NCBI RefSeq assembly: GCF_964340395.1
Contig: NC_135554.1
Coordinates: forward strand, 17,668,092 to 17,732,091
Length of the DNA: 64,000 nt
Reading direction: 5' to 3'
Source of the DNA: Glandiceps talaboti
Lineage: Eukaryota; Hemichordata; Enteropneusta; Spengelidae
Both the position numbers and the translations under genes were made by a program. Below, in pieces: positions 43,627 through 58,100 of the stretch. Within the stretch, counting starts at the first letter, position 1. Every line of letters starts with the position of its first letter. Below the pieces are notes generated by a model. That model was not told where the DNA came from and searched no databases. It saw only the letters and a program-made list of their open reading frames with translations.

Positions 43627-43920
43627 CTACATGTTGTGTGTTGTCACTGGTAGGTTGAATAGAGTCAGCGACCATTGTCCGTTGTGATCTTTGACACAGC
43701 AAGGTCCACTTTCTGTCACTTGGCTTTCCATCACATAAGTCACTCGATATTGTGCAATAGTTTGATTTATATCCATGTCTACTGCAATGGTACCGACTTG
43801 CCGAAGCAACCAGCCATAACAGCCACATAGAAGCATGAATTCTATCAGATTGTCCAATGTTTGCTTGGATAACTTGAAATCTGCCAATCTTGGCCCGGTA
43901 GGTTTCAATACACACAGGCA
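43627..43920 (-). other. Candidate 5' UTR exon of the large gene
   Basis: A donor-like TAG|GTAATA lies at 43627/43626 on the minus strand, 1.2 kb upstream of the acceptor at 42442. If spliced, all three frames hit a stop before or at the 42414 ATG (TAG at the junction, TGA two bases in, TGA overlapping the ATG), so it would be non-coding. Its 5' limit and the promoter are not visible. Confidence 0.35.
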
Positions 43921-44099
43921 TTATTTAGTGACAGCGAGCAGTATCTTGATTTATAATTTCTTTCGTACAGATGTACTTTTAATCAGTTCTTATTCTAACC
44001 TCTCTGTACTGCCACTGCATTGATCTTTGTTGAAGGTGACATATAGACCATGCAGTAGGCTGAGAGGTTTTCTTTCAATCACCCTCGATGTCACTAAAA

Positions 44100-46140
44100 T
44101 AAAATAATCTCGGTATTTCTTTTCACCTCCCCATACTATGTTCTGCACAACTCGGTTGTGTCAAATACCCGTCTCTTTGTGACCTGTGAAAGATAAAGAA
44201 ATTCACTAAGCTATGGGTCTAGATCTGTGACAACGACACACATTTCTGTTTTATGTAAACCATAGACAATGGGTGAGACTAGTGACAAGATGTCGGTCGA
44301 CATAACTTTAGGTGACATTCGTGACTAAAATGTCAGCTACTTCAGAAGCTATATTTGGACCAGGAACAGTTGTTATAGGTATATTGCATTATAAGGGTGA
44401 TCAGGAACCAAGTGCATTTCTACTGTCAGTACCTTCTCTGTGATGTACCTGTATTTCACGACAACACATACAGACTGCATATTGTTTTATTACACCTCAA
44501 AGTTCTTACCCATTGCTGTCATTGGTCAGAATCGAATCACATGACCTTCTTTAAATTTAATATACTATTGCCCGCCTGATATAATATAAGTGATAAATAG
44601 TAAGTAAACCATTTCTCAGCTTTAAGCACTTGTATAAAAGTTTACTATTAATACAGCAATCGAGTCACTTATTTACTTTGCCTTTTCCATACAACATAGT
44701 AGTCAGATACTGTATACCGATTACGAGTATAGACTATGAAACAATAAAGTATACGACTTCAGTTCCAAGATTGTATGAATGTCAGAAAAATGCTATTCGA
44801 CATCGTGGCATGATTTTTAAACCACCAATTGTCTCAAGACTTTTTATTTCGTCACCTGCACTATATATTGCTGAATCCAGTGACAATTCATTGGAATTCG
44901 TTACAAAACAGTTCACGATTATTAAGCTAGTTAGTGTCATAGACACAGTCAGAGACCGCCATCGACTTTTCTATGGTGATCTGAAATTCATCATGATTGA
45001 ATGTCCCTGAGACTAGTTGTCGTGCAACGACAATAACTTTCTGTGCCACTTCCAGAGATTTATTTGTTCTATTTTCTGTGCGCGCAGTTGCTGTATACAA
45101 TACAATATACACGTAGTTGTTGATATGTAATGAAAGGGGGGTCAAACCGTGTCAAGACTCGTCATACCCAGTATGACAGGTAAACAAATCATATTCGGCC
45201 GTATCTCGATGTGAATTGTGATTATAGAATTGCTATAATTCACAACTACAACTGCCTTGTAATTAGTGTTCACTGGTTCTAGATCTGTTTAATACAACCA
45301 CACGCAGAAGCTAAGAAGTTTTCGGCGAACTGTACATGCTACACTTTAAGACTGTACAGTAAAATTGCCATTTCTCGCTACATTTTGTCAAGATGAAATC
45401 AACTAAACGCAGACAGGCGGGCGCCAATGTTTGAGGTCTGCATTTGATGGCTAGCTGGTGACACAGTAATTCATTTGATCATTTTAGACATAATGTTGCA
45501 AGTATTTTTTTCGTTCAATCTTGCTATCTTAACCTTTTAAAGGCTGACATCCTATATTTTTAGGGTAAAACTACGAGGACTTGCTATAAACCATGTGGCT
45601 TCTTGTCAAGTTCGTTTCTGCGTGATGTATCAAACAGAACCGGTGAACACTAACTTGCAACGAGTAGTAAAACGTCAAAGTGACGTCATATATCACGAAT
45701 CCTTAAAGGGAACTAAAAACGTTAGCCATAACGAAGTGTCTACCCATTCAGATTTGTCGTTTATCACACCGATAAATACTGGTATACATGTATTGTTTGA
45801 TATTCCTTTGTACCAGTTGTTCTGATAAGAAAGGGCAAAATTTGTTTTACAATAAGTTTCAATCTGAGTTTAAGTTTGTTCAACGGATTTTCCTGTATAG
45901 AGCATCTTATATAAGCTATTACCCAACGGTGTGAATAGAATTTGGACTCAGATTTCGCAATGTATGTATATGTACGTTATCATTGACAATAGGAACACTA
46001 GTTTGTATTCTAGTTTACGTCTAATTTTACATCAAGTAAATTATGTAAGTGAATACACAATGACACGAAAACTGTCATGCAAGTTGCAGTTCCTTTCATT
46101 TTAAAACTTTCAAAATTGTAATGTTTATATTTGGAAACTA
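44100..46140. other. No gene recognised
   Basis: AT-rich sequence with short frames only. A segment at about 45420-45535 is an inverted, diverged copy of 39170-39320 (shared words GATAGCAAGATTGAA, CTTGCAACATT, CATCAAATGCAGA, AACATTGG), so both are members of a dispersed repeat family. Confidence 0.45.
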
Positions 46141-46146
46141 CCCCGG

Positions 46147-46301
46147 TAGTAATAGTTATTTAGAAGGAGGAAATACTTCACAAAAGTGCGGGACATTCTA
46201 TAAACATTTTACATTTCTGTCACGTCCCTCCGTCTCCGATATGTCTACTCTGGTCTTCGTTGCTATTTCAGATTGTATTATACAGAATTCAGATTAAATA
46301 T

Positions 46302-46343
<42 letters not shown>

Positions 46344-46344
46344 C

Positions 46345-46402
<58 letters not shown>

Positions 46403-46434
46403 TATTTTAGAAGGGGAAAATACTTCACAATGTA
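46147..46434. repeat. (TAG)n microsatellite flanked by direct repeats
   Basis: TAG units fill 46303-46402. A roughly 37-base direct repeat (TTATTTAGAAGGAGGAAATAC and its variant) stands at about 46157 and 46402, each starting from a TAGTAG/TAGTAAT end. The array may have grown from the end of a duplicated unit. Confidence 0.8.
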
Positions 46435-46439
46435 TACCA

Positions 46440-48600
46440 TTTACTCTCGCTGCGAGATATAGACTCTGTCTCGTGGTGAGTGGACTTGTGAGATTACAGA
46501 AACAAGTGTTATTTTACCCCTTTCATATACAATTGGCTAAAACACGTCAATATAATCGATATTATTGACATTGTATTTTATTACAAGTATGATAGCAACA
46601 TTCTGATACATATCCCAGGAAGAAAAGTGCCTGTGTTCCGGTCATCTCGTCATACATCATAAAGATCCTAACCAGCTATTGGCGGCCTAGCAATGTACGA
46701 CCACTGAATATATGAAAACACATTGTCACACCCGGTCACTACGACATTGTTCAGACTTACCCTAAGATCATTCCGTCTTGGTCTTGAGGCCAACCTGGGA
46801 GAAATCCCTTGTGAACAAACAACCGTGTCTTCGATGCGTAATAATATCAGTTTAAAGCATAACGAAACAACACAATTTGACAAGAAAATTAACAATAGTC
46901 AAAGCAACTACGGGGCATCAAAGGGGAATCCCCAGTTTACCCGATAGCGTCATTGTCATTATTCTATAAATAACGGCTCGGGAAATTTGCTGATTTTTGA
47001 CCGAAGCTCCGACAATCACAACATGTTTTTGTTCAATTTCGGCCATACTCGGGTGTAATACAAACGTTTTAGAATATCACCATATCACTTACTAAATCAA
47101 ACACGACATTGAACTTGAAGAGTCGGTGACTTTCTCCAGTGTATTAACCATACAGGACTGGTAAACATGACTGAATCAGGTATGAAGGAATGGAAAGTTG
47201 TGTTTTTCACAAATAAACAATGAACAACCTTCCGGGTTCGTCGAACTACGTATACAATGGCTAATCGACATACACAGATGGATCCACATCGTCGTAAACC
47301 ACAGCCTTTTTACGGCACCGTCTAGGACGCACCTCCAAGGGGATAGAGGCAGTACGCGCGTTGTCGAGTTTGCAGACATGAGAGTTGCCAGTAACGCATG
47401 TGACTGGTAAACAACGCCTGTGTCTGGTTTAATACATACTCGGGTTTACGCCTGCGCATTTTGCACACGTTACAATTTGTTTGTGTATATAGTTATTCAC
47501 ATCATGCACATGTGTCACTTGTACTTCACGTGCAGTGCTAGTGCTCCTTCAAGTCACAGAATTGTCTGTGTTCCAGTCTAGATGTATACATCGCGAGAGC
47601 GTAGTGCAAGTGCGAACCAGAGGTGCGAACTTTCACGGTAAGTTGACCCCTGTTCTTTCATCGACAAAAATGTACATGTGTCACTATTATTAGAAAAACT
47701 ATGCGTGTGTCTGGATCACAACAACTTGTAATTGTGTGCTAATAAGTATACACTATTCCATGATGGCAATATTCTACTCTATTTCGACCGTAATACAAAA
47801 CAATCAATATTGGCAGCTGAATATTCCGGCGCAATCGCCGGCAACGATAACTTTGAATATTGTATATACCCAAATAACGTCATTATTTTGTATGATCATC
47901 ATAGATAGCATTCTTGAATAGAATCTTAGCTCACGTCACAAGGGACTGATTCTCCATTGTCAGAAACGTTTCCCGTAATATCAAGCTGGTCATGCAGTTT
48001 AGAAAGTAGTGTGTTTGTCGCTAGTATAGACCCATCCCTATGCATTGTCTCACTCTGAGTTGTAACACATAAACACAGATAAAGATAAGATAACGAGGTG
48101 TAACGTTTATTATGCGTACATGATTATGAATGCATCTTTATGCTCAAAATACAATGTACAAAGCAATTGACACAAGTACAATTAACATTCTGTGGGTTTA
48201 AAATGGGCCATATAATGAGTTTTGAATAAACACAGCTGTTGGAATGAACGATGTTTTGAAGAGAACCATGCAAGATTGTGTATACATAGACAGTTTTCTG
48301 AGCTTTCCTAGTGACTAGCATGAAGTTTAACAACAGACATTGATACTGGTAGTAGTACTGTATTCTCAGCTGTGTCTACAGTCAGTCAATCTTTACATGC
48401 ATGGTAAAGCATACAAAAATAACATGCAGAAATAAAATGATTAAAATATATTCTTTTAACCAACTGATGGAGCACTGTTTACATCGACTAGAAAGTTTCC
48501 AAGAGGAAGTCTATCATCTGAGGTCAAAATATGCAGAAACTGAATGAAAATTTGAATTATCTAATGAAAAAGAAGAAGAATAAGTGCCTTTCTTTAATTT
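46440..48600. other. No supported gene; possible plus-strand promoter near 47.45-47.65 kb
   Basis: A GC-richer patch with CGCCTGCGCATTTTGC at about 47450 precedes a good plus-strand donor (TTTCACG|GTAAGT at about 47639). This could be a non-coding first exon of a gene to the right, but no partner exon is seen in the following 16 kb. The rest is featureless. Confidence 0.25.
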
Positions 48601-48619
48601 GTATAATGAGAATAAAGCA

Positions 48620-49690
48620 TGAAATGATGAAATTCATCTTCTACCGCATAATTTGACAAAATGTAAAGATTCTTTCATCATGTACAGGAATCTTAGGAGT
48701 ACACCATCTCCCCAACTCAATATAAATATTATAATCCAAAATTCTAAATTTAGTCACTAGTCTTCTACCAACTGGATTTTTAATTTGCAGAAGATGTTTC
48801 TCAAAACCAAAAGCTGTTTTAAATAATCTAAATGTTCTCATTTTGTTTTTATTAGTACTTTTTTCTTCTAATGTCATTATGTAATTCCCTGTACCATGAT
48901 TACAAAATTCTAGACATAAGTCATAAAATTATGATGAACCTTCCTAGTATAATTAAACCTGCAAAGATTTGACCACACACTGTTCTCATTATATTTAACA
49001 AGTAAGTTTCTAATAATAAAATATAAATACCCCATGTTGAATAACACATAGAACAAATGTAGGCTGCTCACAATAAATTGTCCATCGACAATTAATCTAT
49101 ACCAATACTTTAACAGAAGTTTAATTACAGTGAAATTAGTGGGGAAATGACCTAATTCTCCAACAATACCACATCTTGATATCTTATAAGAAACCCAAAG
49201 TAGAAATCTATAAAAAGAAAAAAAAAACCAACAAGAATCTGAAAATTTCTCAATTTCATAACCCCAAACTTCACATCTGTAAGTCACAATAGCAACAATC
49301 AAACAATCAAAGAGATCTAAAGCCACATCAATAGAAATACTCTAGTTAGAAGAAATAGTTATACATGAACTTAAGAGAGCTCTCGTGGATTTAAACTTCA
49401 AGTTATTGAGGTTTTGTTTAAATTTACTGTTAGAAGAAATAATGATACCAAGAAAACAGTATTCTCTTAGGCTTACATTGTCGAGAGTAAAATTATAAAA
49501 AATAAAATTTGGATTTCCTGTATTTACATATGACCTTGATTTCTTAATGTTGATTATTATTTTCTACTTTGTACAAAATAATGTAATTTAAATAAACAAC
49601 TTTGCAACTCAACTTTAATTTCTAGTGGTAGAGACTCATCAGCATATAAAAGACAATTCAGAGACACACGTGTAAGTTTCACAGGGCTAT
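48620..49690 (-). pseudogene. Broken non-LTR retrotransposon reverse transcriptase, C-terminal part
   Basis: The minus strand reads LTRVSLNCLLYADESLPLEI (decayed YADD region), INIKKSRSYVNTGNPNF..., FYNFTLDNVSLREYCFLGII (the template-grip 'YLG' region), an in-frame TAG, then VALDLFDCLIVAIVTYRCEVWGYE, VGELGHFPTNF, LLKYWYRLI and, after a frame change, LVTKFRILDYNIYIELGRWC. This is the order of the C-terminal half of Jockey/CR1-type ORF2 proteins. The YADD aspartates, frame and 5' portion are damaged or missing, so it is inactive. The fossil stops where the 169-bp satellite begins. Confidence 0.8.
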
Positions 49691-52600
49691 CATTCTTGAC
49701 AAAACAAGCTCTTTCCAAACTGGTGGATTCTAAATCAACTCTTTCCTTGTTTTTGACCTTCCTTTACCAATCTTAGACTAAAGTACTAAAATTTATTACA
49801 AAAATGTTCGCAATTTTTGTTTTAAACATGTACAAATGTACATGTAACTACATTTTTGTATGAGGCCAGACACCAGAGTTATACCTAGCCTTACAAACTA
49901 TGCTCTATTCCAAATTCATTCATGCTACAACAACACTGTCACTGTTTCTCACCTACTTCTATCCATCTTAGTCTAAACTATTAAAATTTATTAGAAAAAT
50001 GTCCGCCATTTTGATTTTTAGCATGTAACTAGGAGACCAGACACCAGAGTTACCTAGACTTACAAACTGCTCTATTCCAAATTGATTCATGCTACAATAA
50101 CACTGTCACTGTTTTTCACCTACTTCTATCCATCTTAGAGTAAACTACTAAAATTTATGAGAAAAATGTCCGCCATTTTGATTTTTAGCATGTAACTAGG
50201 AGACCAGACACCAGAGTGACCTAACCTTACAAACTATGCTCCTTTCCAAATTGATTCATGCTACAACAACACTGTCACTGTTTTTCACCAACTTCTATCC
50301 ATCTTAGACTAAACTACTAAAATTTATTAGAAAAATGTCAGCCATTTTGATTTTTAGCATGTAACTAGGAGACCAGACACCACAGTTACCTAGCCTTACA
50401 AACTATACTCTTTTCCAAATTCATTCATGCTACAATAACACTGTCACTGTTTTTCACCTATTTCTATCCATCTTAGACTAAACTACTAAAATTTGTTAGA
50501 AAAATGTCCGCCATTTTGATTTTTAGCATGTAACTAGGAGACCAGACACCAGAGTTACCTAGCCTTACAAACTATACTCCTTTCCAAATTCATTCATGCT
50601 ACAATAACACTGTCACTGTTTTTCACCTATTTCTATCCATCTTAGACTAAACTACTAAATTTTGTTAGAAAAATGTCAGCCATTTTGATTTTTAGCATGT
50701 AACTAGGAGACCAGACACCAGAGTTACCTAGCCTTACAAACTATACTCTTTTCCAAATTCATTCATGCTACAATAACACTGTCACTGTTTTTCACCTATT
50801 TCTATCCATCTTAGACTAAACTACTAAAATTTGTTAGAAAAATGTCAGCCATTTTGATTTTTAGCATGTAACTAGGAGACCAGACACCAGAGTTACCTAG
50901 CCTTACAAACTATACTCTTTTCCAAATTCATTCATGCTACAATAACACTGTCACTGTTTTTCACGTATTTCTATCCATCTTAGACTAAACTACTAAAATT
51001 TGTTAGAAAAATGTCCGCCATTTTGATTTTTAGCATGTAACTAGGAGACCAGACACCAGAGTTACCTAACCTTACAAACTATACTCCTTTCCAAATTGAA
51101 TCATGCTACAATAACACTGTCACTGTTTTTCACCTATTTCTATCCATCTTAGACTAAACTACTAAAATTTGTTAGAAAAATGTCAGCCATTTTGATTTTT
51201 AGCATGTAACTAGGAGACCAGACACCAGAGTTACCTAGCCTTACAAACTATACTCTTTTCCAAATACATTCATGCTACAATAACACTGTCACTGTTTTTC
51301 ACCTATTTCTATCCATCTTAGACTAAACTACTAAATTTTGTTAGAAAAATGTCAGCCATTTTGATTTTTAGCAAGTAACTAGGAGACCAGACACCAGAGT
51401 TACCTAGCCTTACAAACTATACTCTTTTCCAAATTCATTCATGCTACAATAACACTGTCACTGTTTTTCACCTATTTCTATCCATCTTAGACTAAACTAC
51501 TAAAATTTGATAGAAAAATGTCAGCCATTTTGATTTTTAGCATGTAACTAGGAGACCAGACACCAGAGTTACCTAGCCTTACAAACTATACTCTTTTCCA
51601 AATTCATTCATGCTACAATAACACTGTCACTGTTTTTCACCTATTTCTATCCATCTTAGACTAAACTACTAAAATTTATTAGAAAAATGTCTGCCATTTT
51701 GATTTTTAGCATGTAACTAGGAGACCAGACACCAGAGTTACCTAACCTTACAAACTATACTCCTTTCCAAATTGAATCATGCTACAATAACACTGTCACT
51801 GTTTTTCAACTATTTCTATCCATCTTAGACTAAACTACTAAAATTTGTTAGAAAAATGTCAGCCATTTTGATTTTTAGCATGTAACTAGGAGACCAGACA
51901 CCAGAGTTACCTAACCTTACAAACTATACTCTTTTCCAAATTCATTCATGCTACAATAACACTGTCACTGTTTTTCACCTATTTCTATCCATCTTAGACT
52001 AAACTACTAAAATTTGTTAGAAAAATGTCAGCCATTTTGATTTTTAGCATGTAACTAGGAGACCAGACACCACAGTTACCTAGCCTTACAAACTATACTC
52101 TTTTCCAAATTCATTCATCCTACAATAACACTGTCACTGTTTTTCACCTATTTCTATCCATCTTAGACTAAACTACTAAAATTTGTTAGAAAAATGTCAG
52201 CCATTTTGATTTTTAGCATGTAACTAGGAGACCAGACACCAGAGTTACCTAGCCTTACAAACTATACTCCTTTCCAAATTGAATCATGCTACAATAACAC
52301 TGTCACTGTTTTTCACCTATTTCTATCCATCTTAGACTAAACTACTAAAATTTGATAGAAAAATGGCAGCCATTTTGATTTTTAGCATGTAACTAGGAGA
52401 CCAGACACCAGAGTTACCTAGCCTTACAAACTATACTCCTTTCCAAATTGAATCATGCTACAATAACACTGTCACTGTTTTTCACCTATTTCTATCCATC
52501 TTAGACTAAACTACTAAAATTTGTTAGAAAAATGTCAGCCATTTTGATTTTTAGCATGTAACTAGGAGACCAGACACCAGAGTTACCTAGCCTTACAAAC

Positions 52601-55600
52601 TATACTCTTTTCCAAATTGAATCATGCTACAATAACACTGTCACTGTTTTTCAACTATTTCTATCCATCTTAGACTAAACTACTAAAATTTATTAGAAAA
52701 ATGTCAGCCATTTTGATTTTTAGCATGTAACTAGGAGACCAGACACCAGAGTTACCTAACCTTACAAACTATACTCCTTTCCAAATTCATTCATGCTACA
52801 ATAACACTGTCACTGTTTTTCACCTATTTCTATCCATCTTAGACTAAACTACTAAAATTTATTAGAAAAATGTCAGCCATTTTGATTTTTAGCATGTAAC
52901 TAGGAGACCAGACACCACAGTTACCTAGCCTTACAAACTATACTCTTTTCCAAATTCATTCATCCTACAATAACACTGTCACTGTTTTTCACCTATTTCT
53001 ATCCATCTTAGACTAAACTACTAAAATTTGTTAGAAAAATGTCAGCCATTTTGATTTTTAGCATGTAACTAGGAGACCAGACACCAGAGTTACCTAGCCT
53101 TACAAACTATACTCCTTTCCAAATTGAATCATGCTACAATAACACTGTCACTGTTTTTCACCTATTTCTATCCATCTTAGACTAAACTACTAAAATTTGA
53201 TAGAAAAATGGCAGCCATTTTGATTTTTAGCATGTAACTAGGAGACCAGACACCAGAGTTACCTAGCCTTACAAACTATACTCCTTTCCAAATTGAATCA
53301 TGCTACAATAACACTGTCACTGTTTTTCACCTATTTCTATCCATCTTAGACTAAACTACTAAAATTTGTTAGAAAAATGTCAGCCATTTTGATTTTTAGC
53401 ATGTAACTAGGAGACCAGACACCAGAGTTACCTAGCCTTACAAACTATACTCTTTTCCAAATTGAATCATGCTACAATAACACTGTCACTGTTTTTCAAC
53501 TATTTCTATCCATCTTAGACTAAACTACTAAAATTTATTAGAAAAATGTCAGCCATTTTGATTTTTAGCATGTAACTAGGAGACCAGACACCAGAGTTAC
53601 CTAACCTTACAAACTATACTCCTTTCCAAATTCATTCATGCTACAATAACACTGTCACTGTTTTTCACCTATTTCTATCCATCTTAGACTAAACTACTAA
53701 AATTTATTAGAAAAATGTCAGCCATTTTGATTTTTAGCATGTAACTAGGAGACCAGACACCACAGTTACCTAGCCTTACAAACTATACTCTTTTCCAAAT
53801 TCATTCATCCTACAATAACACTGTCACTGTTTTTCACCTATTTCTATCCATCTTAGACTAAACTACTAAAATTTGTTAGAAAAATGTCAGCCATTTTGAT
53901 TTTTAGCATGTAACTAGGAGACCAGACACCAGAGTTACCTAGCCTTACAAACTATACTCCTTTCCAAATTGAATCATGCTACAATAACACTGTCACTGTT
54001 TTTCACCTATTTCTATCCATCTTAGACTAAACTACTAAAATTTGATAGAAAAATGGCAGCCATTTTGATTTTTAGCATGTAACTAGGAGACCAGACACCA
54101 GAGTTACCTAGCCTTACAAACTATACTCCTTTCCAAATTGAATCATGCTACAATAACACTGTCACTGTTTTTCACCTATTTCTATCCATCTTAGACTAAA
54201 CTACTAAAATTTGTTAGAAAAATGTCAGCCATTTTGATTTTTAGCATGTAACTAGGAGACCAGACACCAGAGTTACCTAGCCTTACAAACTATACTCTTT
54301 TCCAAATTGAATCATGCTACAATAACACTGTCACTGTTTTTCAACTATTTCTATCCATCTTAGACTAAACTACTAAAATTTATTAGAAAAATGTCAGCCA
54401 TTTTGATTTTTAGCATGTAACTAGGAGACCAGACACCAGAGTTACCTAACCTTACAAACTATACTCCTTTCCAAATTCATTCATGCTACAATAACACTGT
54501 CACTGTTTTTCACCTATTTCTATCCATCTTAGACTAAACTACTAAAATTTATTAGAAAAATGTCAGCCATTTTGATTTTTAGCATGTAACTAGGAGACCA
54601 GACACCACAGTTACCTAGCCTTACAAACTATACTCTTTTCCAAATTCATTCATCCTACAATAACACTGTCACTGTTTTTCACCTACTTCTATCCATCTTA
54701 GAGTAAACTACTAAAATTTATGAGAAAAATGTCCGCCATTTTGATTTTTAGCATGTAACTAGGAGACCAGACACCAGAGTTACCTAACCTTACAAACTAT
54801 GCTCCTTTCCAAATTGAATCATGCTACAACAACAGTCACTGTTTCTCACCTACTTCTATCCATCTTAGACTAAACTATTAAAATTTATTAGAAAAATGTC
54901 CGCCATTTTGATTTTTAGCATGTAACTAGGAGACCAGACACCACAGTTACCTAACCTTACAAACTATGCTCCTTTCCAAATTGATTCATGCTACAACAAC
55001 ACTGTCACTGTTTTTCACCTACTTCTATCCATCTTAGACTAAACTACTAAAATTTGTTAGAAAAATGTCAGCCATTTTGATTTTTAGCATGTAACTAGGA
55101 GACCAGACACCACAGTTACCTAGCCTTACAAACTATACTCTTTTCCAAATTCATTCATCCTACAATAACACTGTCACTGTTTTTCACCTATTTCTATCCA
55201 TCTTAGACTAAACTACTAAAATTTGTTAGAAAAATGTCAGCCATTTTGATTTTTAGCATGTAACTAGGAGACCAGACACCAGAGTTACCTAGCCTTACAA
55301 ACTATACTCCTTTCCAAATTGAATCATGCTACAATAACACTGTCACTGTTTTTCACCTATTTCTATCCATCTTAGACTAAACTACTAAAATTTGATAGAA
55401 AAATGGCAGCCATTTTGATTTTTAGCATGTAACTAGGAGACCAGACACCAGAGTTACCTAGCCTTACAAACTATACTCCTTTCCAAATTGAATCATGCTA
55501 CAATAACACTGTCACTGTTTTTCACCTATTTCTATCCATCTTAGACTAAACTACTAAAATTTGTTAGAAAAATGTCAGCCATTTTGATTTTTAGCATGTA

Positions 55601-56345
55601 ACTAGGAGACCAGACACCAGAGTTACCTAGCCTTACAAACTATACTCTTTTCCAAATTCATTCATGCTACAATAACACTGTCACTGTTTTTTACCTATTT
55701 CTATCCATCTTAGACTAAACTACTAAAATTTGTTAGAAAAATGTCAGCCATTTTGATTTTTAGCATGTAACTAGGAGACCAGACACCAGAGTTACCTAGC
55801 CTTACAAACTATACTCTTTTCCAAATTCATTCATGCTACAATAACACTGTCACTGTTTTTTACCTATTTCTATCCATCTTAGACTAAACTACTAAAATTT
55901 GTTAGAAAAATGTCAGCCATTTTGATTTTTAGCATGTAACTAGGAGACCAGACACCACAGTTACCTAGCCTTACAAACTATACTCTTTTCGAAATTGATT
56001 CATGCTACAATAACACTGTCACTGTTTTTCACCTATTTCTATCCATCTTAGACTAAACTACTAAAATTTGTTAGAAAAATGTCAGCCATTTTGATATTTA
56101 GCATGTAACTAGGAGACCAGACACCAGAGTTACCTAGCCTTACAAACTATACTCTTTTCCAAATTGATTCATGCTACAACAACACTGTCACTGTTTTTCA
56201 CCTACTTCTACCCATCTTAGATTAAACTACTAAAATTAATAAGAAAAATGTCAGCCATTTTGATTTTTAGCATGTACATGTAACTGAGACCGGACACCAG
56301 AGTTACATGTACCTAGCCTTGCAAACTTTGCTCTTTTCCAAATCT
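49690..56345. repeat. 169-bp satellite array with 845-bp higher-order repeat
   Basis: About 39 head-to-tail copies of a 169-base unit containing 'gccattttgatttttagcat', 'gtaactaggagaccagacac' and 'caataacactgtcactgttt'. Inner copies differ by a few bases. Edge copies (49.7-50.3 kb and 56.2-56.3 kb) are more diverged. Variant markers recur every five units: 'aaatggcagcc' at 52361, 53206 and 54051, and 'cattcatcctac' at about 52113, 52958, 53803 and 54648, all 845 bases apart. Stops in every frame exclude coding. The length is near one nucleosome repeat. Confidence 0.95.
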
Positions 56346-56659
56346 CATTTAACAGAAACATAACTAGCAAAAGAAATCATGATCAAATACTACACCAATA
56401 CTTTGACCATAAATATTTGCAAGTTTTAGAGTTGAACAATAAATGTATTAATCCTTTGTTAACTTTCTTATCTCTTACAGGTTTGTTACACAGTACATAA
56501 CAGATGTCCTATTCAAAGAAGCTGTTGTTTTGTTCGTCTCTAAGAGAAAAAAAATAACTTCAGACTCTATGTGTAGTAAAACAGAAATTTAGATCTTAAA
56601 TCAATTAGTTGTGCACAAGGACATGAGCTCTATTTTGAACATTTTTGATACAATTGAAA

Positions 56660-56662
56660 TGA

Positions 56663-56713
<51 letters not shown>

Positions 56714-56715
56714 AA
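56660..56715. repeat. (GT)n microsatellite
   Basis: About 50 bases of GT, just right of the satellite array. Confidence 0.95.
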
Positions 56716-56719
56716 ACAA

Positions 56720-58100
56720 CTTAGTCGAAAACTGCAGTCCGATTTCTTTGATACTTGGTGGTCATGTTATATTGGATGTCTAGTAGTGAAATTGTTCAAA
56801 TGAAAATGATCACATCAGATATATGGGTTTTGGGTCAAAAATGTGATTTTTGTCAAAGAATTTAAACTACAAAACTACTGGGCAGATTGGCCTGAAATTT
56901 GGTGGGAACATTCTCAGGGGTGTGTAAATTAAGATTTGTTCATGACATGATGTTTCCATGTGTAATATGCAAAGTAGGGCTTTTTGGTTAAAAACCTACA
57001 ATTCCAAAACTACTCAGTAGATTGTGCTGAACTTTTAACAGGGATGTATCTGCCGGTGTATAGATGAAGAAATATTAAGCATATAATGATCTCATCAGTA
57101 ACATCCAAATTAGGTGTAAACATGTAAATTGGTCAAAAAATTATATCTCAAAATTGGTCAGGGAAACTGAAATTTGGTGAGATGGTTCTAGAAGTGTTGT
57201 TCTGCAGATTTCCTTTAGAATAGTTTGACACAATTGGCCCTAGCAACCATGACCATGGCCTTAGCAACAACCAAATGGCAGTATATTTTGGTTAAATAAG
57301 AACACCATCTGGTAGGCAGTTAGTAAACATTCAAAAAATGTATGCAAATATCCCTAGCAACAGTGGCCCCGCACATGACAACAGCCCAATAATCACATAT
57401 GTGACAAACATAACATGGTTGGATAGGCAACTGGATAGTCATTCAACAAATGAACACCTATTTTTAGAATGGACTAGCATATGGATAAATATTTTAAAAA
57501 ACTACAGTTGTGCTACATCGCCATTGGCAGTATTTTGGAAAACAATAGTTGTGCTACAATGCCATTTTATATTTCTTTTTTTCTAAATATTTTTTTTCAT
57601 ATCTGAGGTAGTTATGTTTTTCATTGTTCTCCATATGCTCTCTGTTTTTGGTTTCTTCTCATCAGATGTACAGTCATTACATTTTGGAAGAAAAGTTTTA
57701 TATTGTCTTTTTAAATTGATGTCAGTTTGTGCATCCACCAATTCTTGCGAGACTTCATAATTTTTGTGATGTTACAATTTTTTTCTTGAACTTGTTAATA
57801 AAAAGGTTAGGGTGGGCAGTGAAAAACTAGGCAGGGTCAGATAACCGGAATCAAACAATTATTTTTTTTTATTGCTTTAAGAATTATTCAGAACATGATG
57901 ATTCCATTATTGATATGCAAATTATGGCTAAAATGTGTCTTTTTGGTAAAATAATCTTTAATTCCAAAAGTAATGAGCTGGAAATTAATTTGAATGGCTC
58001 TTGGGGTATATAGATGAAGTGTTAAGCATATGATGATCTCATCAGTGACATGAAAATTAGGTATAAAAATGTGAATTTTGTTTAATCTTGTCTCTTGGCT
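56720..58100. repeat. Internally repeated non-coding block
   Basis: Words such as 'caaaactactgggcagatt' / 'caaaactactcagtagatt', 'ctgaaatttggtg' and 'gatctcatcag(t)aca' recur at roughly 130-150-base steps from 56730 to 57190 and again at 57890-58080. This is an old degenerate tandem or dispersed repeat. No domain is seen in its short frames. Confidence 0.55.

Noticed and set aside
43595-43921. Two overlapping minus-strand open frames as an extra N-terminal coding exon
   Set aside because: All frames meet a stop when spliced to the next acceptor, and neither translation shows a domain. Kept only as a possible 5' UTR exon.
45595-45825. 76-residue plus-strand frame
   Set aside because: No domain, no splice partner, and length is within chance expectation for this composition.
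49690-56345. CRISPR-like array
   Set aside because: Units are contiguous 169-base tandem copies with no spacers, in an animal genome.
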